Shown in pieces: positions 1 to 6,231 of a DNA stretch of 8,320 nt (position 1 is the first letter of the stretch; every line of letters begins with the position of its first letter). The stretch comes from a bacterium 42_11 (lineage in GTDB: Bacteria > Synergistota > GBS-1): assembly GCA_001508835.1 (NCBI GenBank), contig LGFB01000050.1, positions 1-8,320 on the forward strand, written 5' to 3'. A model generated the notes under the pieces. That model saw only the letters and a list, made by a program, of their open reading frames with translations, ran no database searches and was not told the origin of the DNA. The position numbers and the translations under genes are program-made.

Positions 1-819
1 GCCTTGGCTACGGTAATTAATAAATATGTTCCCGATGTTTACGTTATAGTGGAAACAGGGAATGCCTCGGTAGCTAATTGCTTATTACTTAGTAGAGAGG
101 AAGCAGAAATGGCTTTTGTTCAGAACGATGTTTTGGATTGGGCTTATAAAGGGAAGTATTTTTTTAGCAAACCTATTAAAAATATTCGTGTTTTTTCAGC
201 CTTATATCCAGAAACAATACACATAGTTGTATTAAAAAAATCTGGGATCAATACTATTTATGATTTGAGAGGTAAAAGAGTAGCTGTAGGGGAGATCGGA
301 AGCGGGACGGAGATTAACGCGAGGATATTACTCGAAGAGGCGGGCATTTCTTATAAAGATTTGGATGTTAGGTATTTGGAGAGTGGCACGGCAGCTCAGT
401 ACATGAAGGACGGGAAAATAGACGCGTTCTTTTATACAGTAGGCTATCCTGCTTCTGTAATCGAGGATGTGGCTGCAAGTCAGGAGATAAAAATCTTGTC
501 TTTGAGCAAGGAGCTTATCAGAAAGGTTAAAGAAAAATACACTTGGTTTGTTCCAGATTTTATTCCTCCCAAAACTTACACCAATCAAGATGAAGGAGTA
601 GATACTCTATCTCTTATGGCGGTTTGGGTAGGGCTATCGACGATCCCTTCTGACTTAGTTTATAAAATGGTTAAATCTCTTTTTGAACATATAGAAGAAA
701 TATACTTTGTTCATCCTAAGGCGAGATTTATAAGCCTTGACACAGCATTGAAGGGAATATCTACTCCTTTGCACGATGGTGCGGAGAGGTTTTACAGGGA
801 AAGAGGTTTGTTTAAGTAA
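1..819 (+). CDS. TAXI-family TRAP transporter solute-binding protein (5' end missing)
   Basis: This is a periplasmic or extracytoplasmic substrate receptor of a tripartite ATP-independent (TRAP) transporter of the TAXI class. It would deliver an organic acid or amino-acid-like ligand to a fused TRAP permease driven by an ion gradient. The reading frame is open from base 1, so the N-terminus and any signal peptide lie upstream. The TTG at base 4 is unlikely to be the start, because full-length family members are about 320 residues and only 272 codons are present. Diagnostic segments are the 'DLRGKRVAVGEIGSGTE' block, then 'LLEEAGI', then 'KDGKIDAFFYTVGYP', and a C-terminal region ending in 'ERFYRERGLFK', all typical of TAXI receptors. 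The next gene is a DUF1850-like gene, a common partner. The ligand cannot be read from the sequence. The family call is secure. Confidence 0.9.
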   Translation, partial: ALATVINKYVPDVYVIVETGNASVANCLLLSREEAEMAFVQNDVLDWAYKGKYFFSKPIKNIRVFSALYPETIHIVVLKKSGINTIYDLRGKRVAVGEIGSGTEINARILLEEAGISYKDLDVRYLESGTAAQYMKDGKIDAFFYTVGYPASVIEDVAASQEIKILSLSKELIRKVKEKYTWFVPDFIPPKTYTNQDEGVDTLSLMAVWVGLSTIPSDLVYKMVKSLFEHIEEIYFVHPKARFISLDTALKGISTPLHDGAERFYRERGLFK

Positions 820-1249
820 ACTACAAACATTTTTGGTCTTACTAATTTTATATTTCATCCATATTTTCGGAGATGGGGGAGAGTTATACCTATTAGTTAA
901 CGAGGGAGACCTTTTAGTATTGAGGAGTGTAAATTCTTATACCTTTATGCCAACAGAAGATTACCTAGTTTTTCGGCACGGAACCTTGTTGTTTTGGGGA
1001 GAAAAAACTTTTTTGGGTGGTCCTGCAAATCCATCGGAAAAGGATAAAAGGGCTATTTCATGTGAGGACGGATCCTTTTTGTTTTATGGAAATCCTGTTG
1101 CTTTACCAAATCCTATCTATGTTAGGGTAGATCAGAGGTATAAAAATGAACTTATTTTTCGAGGGAAGTCTTATAATCTCTGTCGTTATGTGAAAAAGAA
1201 AACTGTAGTTAAAATTGGAATTGTCAAGGTTCGGGGAATGAAAGAGTAG
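776..1249 (+). CDS. DUF1850-like small exported/membrane protein, TAXI transporter partner
   Basis: This encodes a protein of up to 157 residues with one N-terminal hydrophobic stretch (about residues 19-30, 'FLVLLILYFIHIFG'), suggesting a signal peptide or membrane anchor, followed by a beta-rich domain. The pattern 'LRSVNSYTFMPTEDYLV..GTLLFWGEKTFLGGPANPSE' lines up with the DUF1850 core, where RYxHSVE, VEExF and FxSxGAGxPSE occur. The tail 'PIYVRVDQRYKNELIFRG' resembles the end of that domain. DUF1850 genes usually sit between a TAXI receptor and its fused TRAP permease, so the position supports the call. The function is unknown in the family. The match is divergent, lacking the usual His-Ser-Val-Glu. 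The start is uncertain: ATG 776 overlaps the TAXI gene by 44 bp and has no good ribosome binding site. GTG 779 or TTG 833 are alternatives. The coding frame itself is convincing from 830 onward. Confidence 0.65.
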   Translation: MVRRGFTGKEVCLSKLQTFLVLLILYFIHIFGDGGELYLLVNEGDLLVLRSVNSYTFMPTEDYLVFRHGTLLFWGEKTFLGGPANPSEKDKRAISCEDGSFLFYGNPVALPNPIYVRVDQRYKNELIFRGKSYNLCRYVKKKTVVKIGIVKVRGMKE

Positions 1250-1271
1250 ATAATCGAGGGTGGTGAAGAGG

Positions 1272-1517
1272 GTGAAAAATTCCCTGAGCGAGATAAGAAA
1301 AAAGATAGAGGCTCATCTTGGTGAAAAGGTTAGGGTGAGAGCAAATAAAGGAAGAAAGAAAATCGAGGAAAAATATGGGGTATTAGAGGAAACCTATCCT
1401 TGTCTTTTCACGGTAAAGATTGTAGAAGCTGGCCATAAAGTTTCTTATAGCTATGCAGAACTTCTTACAAGAGAGGTGGAAGTCGAGTTGTGTTCGACCC
1501 GCCAAAAGATTCTCTGA
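1272..1517 (+). CDS. veg: Veg family protein
   Basis: This is a small basic protein of 81 residues resembling Bacillus subtilis Veg, a highly transcribed protein reported to influence biofilm gene expression. Its molecular activity is poorly defined. The family pattern is visible in order: 'SLSEIRKKIEAHLG', 'KANKGR-K' style basic segment, 'GVLEETYPCLFTVKI', then 'KVSYSYAELLT', matching the conserved G(I/V)LxETYPxxF and VSYSYAxxLT blocks. I chose GTG 1272 because the product then begins M-K-N-S-L-S-E-I, the same length ahead of LSxI as in B. subtilis Veg, and because GAGGG at 1256-1260 sits 11 bases upstream. GTG 1260 or 1263 would add three or four residues and has no spaced binding site. The gene overlaps ispE by 28 bp. 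In Bacillus, veg also lies just before ispE, with only sspF between. Confidence 0.88.
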   Translation: MKNSLSEIRKKIEAHLGEKVRVRANKGRKKIEEKYGVLEETYPCLFTVKIVEAGHKVSYSYAELLTREVEVELCSTRQKIL

Positions 1518-2362
1518 AGGAAGAAGCGTTTGCTAAGATAAATCTTGGTCTTTGGGTATTAGGAAAGAGAAAGGATGGTTACCACGAAATGGTAACTTTC
1601 ATGCATGAAATTGATTTAAAAGATGATCTTTGGATGTGGAGGAGTGAAACTCTCTCTTTTTTAGTAGAGGGAATGGAGATAGAGCATGACAATACTGTAA
1701 CTAGAACTGTTCGAAAGCTCCAAGAAATTACCTCTTTTTCAAAAGGCGCCAAGATTTTGCTTACTAAACGAATTCCCCCTCGATCTGGATTAGGGGGAGG
1801 AAGCTCAGACGCTGCCGCTGCTATTAGGGGATTCTTGAAAATTTGGAACTTGTCTCTTGATAGAGAAAGGATATTTGATGTGGCTTCTCAAATTGGTAGC
1901 GATGTCCCCTTCTTCTTAGAAGGGGGGTTTTGTCTGTCGAGGGGAAGGGGGGAAAGGATCGAAAAGATAGATTTTTCTTTGAGAGAAGACTTTTTGGTTC
2001 TTCTGGTTTTCCCCGGGATTGGATTACTAACCAGCGAGGTTTATTCCTGGATGGGTTCTTCCTATTCTAATTTGCCAAATGTGGATAAGGTGGTTGAAGC
2101 ATTTAGAACGGATGATTGGGAATTTCTCAGAGGTTATCTTAAAAACGATTTGGAAAAACCCGTTTTTGAACGTTATCCCAATTTACGGTATGTTAAGGAA
2201 GTGTTGTTAAGTGAAGGAGCGTTAATTTCACTAATGTCTGGTAGCGGATCTACTATATTTGCTATTTTTGATGGTTCTTTTAGTCAAATTGAGCAACTAA
2301 AGAGAAAGATAGGGAAGGGGTTTTCTTTTATTCTTACACGGTTTAAAAGAAGGAATGGTTAA
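1490..2362 (+). CDS. ispE: 4-diphosphocytidyl-2-C-methyl-D-erythritol kinase
   Basis: This GHMP-fold cytosolic kinase phosphorylates the 2-hydroxyl of CDP-methylerythritol with ATP, the fourth step of the MEP isoprenoid pathway. The 290-residue length is normal. Visible signatures are 'AKINLGL' with the active-site Lys16, 'KDGYHEM' (29-34), the glycine-rich ATP loop 'PPRSGLGGGSSDAAAA' (96-111), 'IGSDVPFFLEGG' with the catalytic-base Asp138, and the C-terminal GHMP motif 'SLMSGSGSTIFAIF' (247-260). The start is GTG 1490, preceded by GAGAGGTGG at 1471-1479. It lies inside the end of veg, implying translational coupling. The stop overlaps the following PLD-like gene by 8 bp. Two hairpin-forming stretches occur within the coding sequence and are listed separately. 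The MEP pathway implies isoprenoids, such as the undecaprenyl carrier, are made by this route. Confidence 0.97.
   Translation: MFDPPKDSLKEEAFAKINLGLWVLGKRKDGYHEMVTFMHEIDLKDDLWMWRSETLSFLVEGMEIEHDNTVTRTVRKLQEITSFSKGAKILLTKRIPPRSGLGGGSSDAAAAIRGFLKIWNLSLDRERIFDVASQIGSDVPFFLEGGFCLSRGRGERIEKIDFSLREDFLVLLVFPGIGLLTSEVYSWMGSSYSNLPNVDKVVEAFRTDDWEFLRGYLKNDLEKPVFERYPNLRYVKEVLLSEGALISLMSGSGSTIFAIFDGSFSQIEQLKRKIGKGFSFILTRFKRRNG
1774..1798 (+). other. Perfect 7-bp hairpin inside ispE (P-loop codons)
   Basis: TCCCCCT at 1774-1780 is the exact reverse complement of AGGGGGA at 1792-1798, with an 11-base loop. The arms encode the conserved Pro-Pro and Gly-Gly-Gly parts of the GHMP ATP-binding loop, so protein constraint could explain it. 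No T-tract follows, so it is not a terminator. Any RNA role is inference. Confidence 0.3.
1906..1931 (+). other. Terminator-like hairpin inside ispE
   Basis: CCCCTTCT (1906-1913) and AGAAGGGG (1918-1925) form a perfect 8-bp stem with a TCTT loop, followed after GG by TTTT (1928-1931) and then GTCTGT. This has the outline of a weak intrinsic terminator or attenuator. It lies over the codons of the conserved GSDVPFFLEGG motif of IspE, so it may be a by-product of protein sequence and codon choice. The T-tract is short and interrupted, which argues against efficient termination. Confidence 0.3.
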
Positions 2363-2909
2363 GAAAGAAATTAATTTTCGGTTGTTTTATAAGGTCACAT
2401 ACGCTCTTCTAATAGTTTTATACCTTAACGGCATAAGTTCTGCTTTAAGTATAGAGGTCTACTTTAGCCCTAAAGGCGGTTGTGAAAACAGGATAGTAGA
2501 GCTTATTGACGCAGCTCAAAGTTCTATAGATATTGCCATGTATACTTTTACTAACTCAAAAATAGCAAGAGCCCTGGTTAAGGCACACGAAAGAGGTGTT
2601 AAGATTCGCGTCCTTCTCGACGGGCAAGAACGCCAGAATAGGTATTCTAAAGGAGTCTTTCTTGAGAAAAGGGGAATCTTTGTCGCTTATGATAGGATGC
2701 CAGGTTTGATGCACAATAAATTTTGCATAATAGATGATTCTATAGTAATTACGGGAAGCTATAATTGGACAGCCACTGCGGAGGAAAAAAATGAAGAGAA
2801 TCTTCTTGTAATTCATGATGTTGATATAGCTAAAACTTACAAAAATAGATTTGAATATTTGTTGAAGATAAATGTACCTTGGTGGATCAGGATACTTAAA
2901 AGACCTTGA
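2355..2909 (+). CDS. Secreted phospholipase D-like (single HKD motif) protein, possible Nuc-type endonuclease
   Basis: This is a 184-residue protein of the phospholipase D superfamily with one catalytic motif, H120-x-K122-x4-D127 ('HNKFCIIDDSIVITGSYNW'), followed by the usual Gly-Ser and Asn (G134, S135, N137) and a Glu pair (148-149). Single-HKD proteins of this size, such as the Nuc endonuclease, act as dimers that hydrolyse phosphodiesters through a phosphohistidine intermediate. The substrate (DNA, RNA or lipid) cannot be read here. Residues 14-30 form a hydrophobic stretch ending 'GISSALS', consistent with a signal peptide, so it probably works outside the membrane. The core begins 'IEVYFSPKGGCENRIVELI', typical of the family. 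Start ATG 2355 overlaps the ispE stop, and AGAAGGA lies immediately upstream, closer than usual. The 3' end overlaps the DUF501 gene by 38 bp. Confidence 0.87.
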   Translation: MVKKEINFRLFYKVTYALLIVLYLNGISSALSIEVYFSPKGGCENRIVELIDAAQSSIDIAMYTFTNSKIARALVKAHERGVKIRVLLDGQERQNRYSKGVFLEKRGIFVAYDRMPGLMHNKFCIIDDSIVITGSYNWTATAEEKNEENLLVIHDVDIAKTYKNRFEYLLKINVPWWIRILKRP

Positions 2910-3429
2910 GATAGTTAGGAAACAGATAAGAAAAAGGATAAGCGGATTTTTGAAGGTTTCTAGAAGATGTAGATGGGGTTACCCTCAGGTAATAATGTGT
3001 TATCCTTTGAAGGAAGGAAAACCATTTCCTACCCTTTATTGGTTGACATGTCCTTATTTAAATAAGTGTATAGGTGAGCTTGAGAGTAAAGGAGTAATCC
3101 TTAGTTTAGCTAAGAAAGTTCAAGATGATATTGGAATTAGGAGAAGGCTAGAGCGGGCCAACAATGAGTATGCAAGAATGAGGTTTTCTTTATTAAGCGA
3201 TTCTATAAAGGAATTTCTGAGGGAGAAGTTTCCCTCTTATTTAGAGTCTATCAGAGATAGGGGGATTGGTGGAGTTTCGAGCACAGAAGGGATAAAGTGC
3301 CTTCATGCACATCTCGCTTACTCCCTTGCAGGAGGAGAGACTCCTGTGGGTGAAGAGGTACTCAAATTGCTTCCTAGCGTAGAATGCCTTGACAGTCCTA
3401 AATGTGCTATGATAGAATCTTGCAGGTAA
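2872..3429 (+). CDS. DUF501 domain-containing protein
   Basis: This 185-residue cytoplasmic-looking protein belongs to the DUF501 family, whose function is unknown. The hallmarks are present in order: 'RRCRWGYPQVI' (31-41), 'PFPTLYWLTCPYLNKCIGELES' region (51-72), and 'GIGGVSSTEGIKCLHAHLAY' (131-150) followed by 'SLAGGETPVGEEV'. Eight cysteines occur (33, 43, 60, 66, 143, 172, 178, 184), and several lie in family-conserved blocks together with His145 and His147. This hints at a metal or Fe-S site, but that is inference. ATG 2872 is the only plausible start before the conserved 'DLEIVRKQI' segment, and it overlaps the PLD-like gene by 38 bp. In Actinobacteria DUF501 genes sit near eno and ppx. 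Here the gene precedes rplU. A promoter-like sequence lies inside its 3' end. Confidence 0.88.
   Translation: MYLGGSGYLKDLEIVRKQIRKRISGFLKVSRRCRWGYPQVIMCYPLKEGKPFPTLYWLTCPYLNKCIGELESKGVILSLAKKVQDDIGIRRRLERANNEYARMRFSLLSDSIKEFLREKFPSYLESIRDRGIGGVSSTEGIKCLHAHLAYSLAGGETPVGEEVLKLLPSVECLDSPKCAMIESCR
3389..3418 (+). promoter_or_regulatory. Predicted sigma70-type promoter for the rplU operon
   Basis: TTGACA (3389-3394) matches the -35 consensus exactly. TAGAAT (3413-3418) lies 18 bases downstream and matches the -10 consensus in five of six positions. An overlapping extended -10, TGC followed by TATGAT (3405-3413), is also present. Transcription would start near 3420-3426, giving a leader of about 35-40 bases before rplU. 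The site lies within the last codons of the DUF501 gene. TTGACA also occurs by chance elsewhere in the window, but only here is it paired with a good, correctly spaced -10 just ahead of a ribosomal protein gene. Confidence 0.45.
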
Positions 3430-3459
3430 TTTGGGTTGCTAAAGGGGGGTTAAAGGGAA

Positions 3460-3774
3460 ATGTATGCAGTAGTTGAGATAGGAGGAAAGCAGTACATTGT
3501 CGAACAAGGTAGCGTAATAAAGGTTGAAAAATTAGATGCTCCTGAAGGCCATTTTCTGGAAGTTGATAAAATTCTTTTTCTTAAAACTGATGATGGTAGC
3601 CTCATAGGAAGTCCATATGTTGAGGGAGCTAAGGTTAGGTTTAAGGTTTTGGAGCACGGTAAGGATAAAAAGATAATTGTTTTCAAGTACAAAAGGAAAA
3701 AGAATTATAGAAGAAAAAGGGGACATAGACAGCTTTTTACAAAGCTTGAAGTTGAAAATATAGTTCTTTCCTGA
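3460..3774 (+). CDS. rplU: 50S ribosomal protein L21
   Basis: L21 binds 23S rRNA (domain II) in the large ribosomal subunit. The 104-residue length is standard. Recognisable features are the N-terminus 'MYAVVEIGGKQYIVEQG', the central 'GSPYVEGAKVRFKVLEHGK' segment, and the basic tail 'KYKRKKNYRRKRGHRQ' leading to 'LFTKLEVENI'. These match the family throughout. Start ATG 3460 is preceded by AAGGGGGG (3442-3449) and AAAGGGAA just upstream. Only 30 bp separate it from the DUF501 stop, which leaves no room in the intergenic space for the L21 leader RNA known in some Bacillota. The gene heads the conserved rplU-prp-rpmA-obg group. Confidence 0.98.
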   Translation: MYAVVEIGGKQYIVEQGSVIKVEKLDAPEGHFLEVDKILFLKTDDGSLIGSPYVEGAKVRFKVLEHGKDKKIIVFKYKRKKNYRRKRGHRQLFTKLEVENIVLS

Positions 3775-3776
3775 GC

Positions 3777-4091
3777 ATGCTCGAAATAAGAATTTTGGAT
3801 AAGAAGGATGCTATATGCGTAAGAGCGGAAGGCCATACGGGTTATGCGGAAGAAGGAAAGGATATAGTATGTGCGGGAGTTTCCGCACTGCTTCAGACTT
3901 TACTTATGTGGCTTGCAGAGGAATACGGTGATAGATTGGAAGTGGAAAAGAGGAAGGGATTTTTGCAAGTTACTTTCCCGGCAGAAGAAAAAAGTAGATT
4001 TGTTTTTTCCGTTTTTTTAAAAGGGTTGAGAGAAATTGAAAGAATTTATTCAAAGCATCTTGATATCAAGGAGGTGAAAAATGATGTTTGA
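3777..4091 (+). CDS. prp: Ribosomal-processing cysteine protease Prp
   Basis: Prp is a cytoplasmic cysteine protease that removes the N-terminal extension of ribosomal protein L27, an essential step in Staphylococcus aureus. The 104-residue product has the full active-site signature '[20 protein letters not shown]' (19-38). His20 and Cys32 are 12 residues apart, the same spacing as the His-Cys dyad of the S. aureus enzyme. It lies between its usual neighbours rplU, whose stop is 2 bp upstream, and rpmA, which it overlaps by 11 bp. The ATG at 3777 has no clear ribosome binding site, so translation probably depends on ribosomes finishing rplU. Low Prp dosage relative to L21 and L27 would suit a protease. 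The downstream L27 carries a matching cleavable extension. Confidence 0.95.
   Translation: MLEIRILDKKDAICVRAEGHTGYAEEGKDIVCAGVSALLQTLLMWLAEEYGDRLEVEKRKGFLQVTFPAEEKSRFVFSVFLKGLREIERIYSKHLDIKEVKNDV
4068..4077 (+). promoter_or_regulatory. Strong Shine-Dalgarno of rpmA
   Basis: AAGGAGGTGA is an uninterrupted ten-base match to the anti-Shine-Dalgarno end of 16S rRNA and is the strongest binding site in the window. It lies inside the end of prp. The ATGs at 4081 and 4084 are 6 and 9 bases after GGAGG, so either can start L27. It contrasts with the near absence of a site for prp itself, which fits high L27 output and low protease output. Confidence 0.8.
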
Positions 4092-4371
4092 TTTGCAGCT
4101 TTTTGCTCATAAAAAGGGCGGTGGAAGCAGCCAAAATGGGAGGGATAGCCATAGCAAAAGACTTGGGGTTAAAAGATATGATTTGCAATTTGTGAGAGCC
4201 GGGAATATAATAGTTCGTCAAAGAGGGACAAAGATCCACCCTGGTAAGAATGTAGGAATGGGAGATGATTTTACTCTTTATGCTCTTATAGATGGATATG
4301 TTAAGTTTGAGCGACTTGATAAGAAAAGGAAAAGAGTTAGCGTTTATCCTGAACCCATCGTATCGGCATGA
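4081..4371 (+). CDS. rpmA: 50S ribosomal protein L27, Prp-processed precursor
   Basis: L27 reaches the peptidyl-transferase centre with its N-terminal tail. The 96-residue precursor begins '[17 protein letters not shown]'. The segment 'DLQLF' followed by 'AHKKG' fits the Prp recognition sequence, placing cleavage between Phe8 and Ala9 to expose the mature 'AHKKGGG' tail. The body '[13 protein letters not shown]', '[21 protein letters not shown]', '[16 protein letters not shown]' is standard L27. Two adjacent ATGs are possible starts (4081 or 4084), both served by the strong upstream site, and the choice changes only the part that is removed. The gene overlaps prp by 11 bp, and its TGA overlaps the obg ATG as ATGA. 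Confidence 0.97.
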   Translation: MMFDLQLFAHKKGGGSSQNGRDSHSKRLGVKRYDLQFVRAGNIIVRQRGTKIHPGKNVGMGDDFTLYALIDGYVKFERLDKKRKRVSVYPEPIVSA

Positions 4372-5624
4372 TAGATTTTGTTAAGATATACGTAGAAGGA
4401 GGAAGAGGCGGAAACGGAGCGATAAGTTTTAGAAAGGAGAAATATGTTCCCCGTGGAGGCCCTGATGGTGGAGATGGTGGAAAAGGGGGGGATGTTATTC
4501 TTGTGGTAGATCCCTCCCTTTCTACTTTATTGGATTTCCGTTATAAACGGTTTTTCAAGGCTGAAGATGGGCAACATGGAGGGGGTAAAAACAAAAAAGG
4601 CAAAGATGGGGAAGATGTTATTATAAGAGTTCCCCCGGGGACTATTGTTAAAGATGCGGAGACAGGGAAGGTAATGGCTGATCTCGTAGAACCCGGTGAA
4701 AGATTTGTGGTTGCTAGGGGTGGGCGAGGAGGATATGGTAATGCTCATTTTAAATCTCCTACCAATCAGGTTCCCCGAATAGCTGAAAAGGGAGAAAAGG
4801 GAGAGGGAAGATGGATAATATTGGAGTTGAAGATCATAGCTGATGTTGGAATAGTGGGCATGCCTAACGTAGGAAAATCTACGCTAATTTCTGCGCTTTC
4901 TGATGCTAAACCCAAAATAGCTGACTACCCGTTTACTACTTTATCTCCAGTTCTTGGAGTTATGGAAGCAGGAGAGGGAGAAAGAATAATTTTAGCTGAC
5001 ATACCTGGAATCATAGAAGGAGCTCACAAGGGAAAAGGATTGGGAATAAAGTTCTTAAAGCATGTAGAAAGGACCAAGCTTCTTCTCCATCTTGTTGATA
5101 TGTCTTATTCATTTGACAAGATAGTACAGAATTTCAATGTGGTACTTGAAGAGATGAGGTCTTTTTCGGCAAGACTTGTTTCTAAACCTCAAATAGTAGT
5201 TGGGAATAAACTTGATTTGGTTCAAGACAGTGATAAAATAAAAAAGCTGAAAGGCTTTTTTGAAGAGAGAGGCTATGATTTTGTGGCTATTTCTGCTCTT
5301 CATAAGAAAAACGTTGGTGACCTCATAGATTTATTGATTAAAAAGGTAAAGAGCTTACCTGTTGAAGTTGAGAGAGAGAAAGTGGATTACGTGCCTCAAT
5401 CTCGGCCTCTCAGGATTTATAAGAGCGGGAATATTTTTGTTGTTGAGGGTGATGAGATAGAAAGACTGGTTTCTATTACAGTTTTCGAAAGTGAGGAAGC
5501 TTTAGTAAGGTTTCATAAGGAATTGAGAAAACTGGGGATTGAGGACAAGCTTAAGGAGTTGGGAATTAAGGAAGGAGATACAGTTAAAATAGGAGATATG
5601 GAGTTCGAATACAGAGAGGGATAA
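4368..5624 (+). CDS. obgE: Obg/CgtA GTPase
   Basis: This essential P-loop GTPase takes part in late 50S assembly and in growth and stress control. Its 418 residues show the three-domain Obg layout. The glycine-rich Obg fold occupies about 1-157, with '[22 protein letters not shown]' at its start and many Gly-Gly pairs. The G domain follows, with G1 'GMPNVGKST' (164-172), the 'DYPFTTLSP' switch I with Thr190-Thr191, G3 'DIPG' (211-214), G4 'NKLD' (280-283) and G5 'SAL' (309-311). A C-terminal OCT domain runs from about 347 to the end, as in Bacillus and Thermus Obg. Start ATG 4368 overlaps the rpmA stop by 4 bp without a clear binding site, indicating translational coupling to L27. All nucleotide-binding residues appear intact. 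Confidence 0.98.
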   Translation: MIDFVKIYVEGGRGGNGAISFRKEKYVPRGGPDGGDGGKGGDVILVVDPSLSTLLDFRYKRFFKAEDGQHGGGKNKKGKDGEDVIIRVPPGTIVKDAETGKVMADLVEPGERFVVARGGRGGYGNAHFKSPTNQVPRIAEKGEKGEGRWIILELKIIADVGIVGMPNVGKSTLISALSDAKPKIADYPFTTLSPVLGVMEAGEGERIILADIPGIIEGAHKGKGLGIKFLKHVERTKLLLHLVDMSYSFDKIVQNFNVVLEEMRSFSARLVSKPQIVVGNKLDLVQDSDKIKKLKGFFEERGYDFVAISALHKKNVGDLIDLLIKKVKSLPVEVEREKVDYVPQSRPLRIYKSGNIFVVEGDEIERLVSITVFESEEALVRFHKELRKLGIEDKLKELGIKEGDTVKIGDMEFEYREG

Positions 5625-5631
5625 GTTCAGC

Positions 5632-6231
5632 ATGAATAGGATTGGGTTGATGGGTGGCACCTTTGATCCTATACATTATGGTCACTTGTTAGTTGCTGAA
5701 GAGGTTCGCCAAATTTTCTCCTTGGATAAAGTTATATTTGTTCCCGCGAAAATCCCCCCCCATAAGATAAATAAGAAGATCAGCGATCCTGAAGATAGGT
5801 ACATTATGGTTCTATTGGCCACATTAGATAATCCTTTCTTTGAGGTTTCTCGTTTGGAGATAGATAAGGAAGGAGTCTCTTATACCATAGATACGGTTAG
5901 ACAGTTTAAAGAAAAACTGGGGAAAGATTCACAGCTTTTCTTTATTACTGGAGTAGATATAATATTGGACCTTCAAGCTTGGAAGGAACCAGAGGAACTT
6001 TTACGTTTGTGTAGATTTATAGCTGTTACAAGGGCGGGGTATGATCTTGAGGTATTGAGAAGAAAACTTCCTAAAGAGTTTTTGGAAAGAATAGATATTG
6101 TGAGGATTCCTTCACCTCCAATTTCTTCGACCGATATAAGGAAAAGAGTCAGAAGAGGAGAGAGTATAAAGTATCTAGTTCCCCCGTTGGTTGAGGAGTT
6201 TATTAAAAAGAAAGGGTTGTATTTGGTATAA
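5632..6231 (+). CDS. nadD: Nicotinate-nucleotide adenylyltransferase
   Basis: NadD transfers AMP from ATP to nicotinate mononucleotide, making deamido-NAD in the shared final stretch of NAD biosynthesis. The 199-residue product has the nucleotidyltransferase signatures 'GGTFDPIHYGH' (8-18), with the HxGH-type His15/His18 pair, and 'ISSTDIRKR' (164-172), the ISSTxxR motif. 'EVSRLEIDKEGVSYTIDT' (71-88) is also typical of NadD. ATG 5632 follows the obg stop by 7 bp, with GAGAGGG (5614-5620) as binding site. In many Bacillota nadD is followed by yqeK (HD-domain hydrolase). Here yqeK is missing and an LCP gene follows directly. The stop codon shares one base with the ATG at 6231. Confidence 0.97.
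   Translation: MNRIGLMGGTFDPIHYGHLLVAEEVRQIFSLDKVIFVPAKIPPHKINKKISDPEDRYIMVLLATLDNPFFEVSRLEIDKEGVSYTIDTVRQFKEKLGKDSQLFFITGVDIILDLQAWKEPEELLRLCRFIAVTRAGYDLEVLRRKLPKEFLERIDIVRIPSPPISSTDIRKRVRRGESIKYLVPPLVEEFIKKKGLYLV

Noticed and set aside
737..763. TTGACA in the 3' end of the TAXI gene as a promoter for the DUF1850-like gene
   Set aside because: The best -10 candidate (TATCTA) matches only three of six positions at a 15-base spacing. TTGACA at 3043 and 5113 similarly lacks a partner.
328..858. Minus-strand open frames across the TAXI gene
   Set aside because: They mirror a clearly conserved + strand protein and show no domain or start signals.
1221..1254. Possible promoter ahead of veg (TTGTCA with TAGATA or GATAAT)
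   Set aside because: The spacing is 20-22 bases, too long, and the resulting leader would be only about 10 bases.
1597..1610. Perfect 14-bp palindrome TTTCATGCATGAAA in ispE
   Set aside because: A palindrome this short is expected by chance about once in a window this size, and it lies just after the DGYH coding motif, far from any gene start.
3430..3459. L21 leader RNA upstream of rplU
   Set aside because: Only 30 bases are intergenic, and no leader-like hairpin is visible there.
3871..3888. Hairpin GTGCGG/CCGCAC with a six-base loop in prp
   Set aside because: It overlies the conserved active-site Cys motif and has no T-tract. Six base pairs inside coding sequence is weak evidence.
4632..4645. 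C/G-rich near-palindrome around TCCCCCGGGGA in obg
   Set aside because: It is explained by the conserved Val-Pro-Pro-Gly-Thr codons of the Obg fold, and there is no loop or T-tract.
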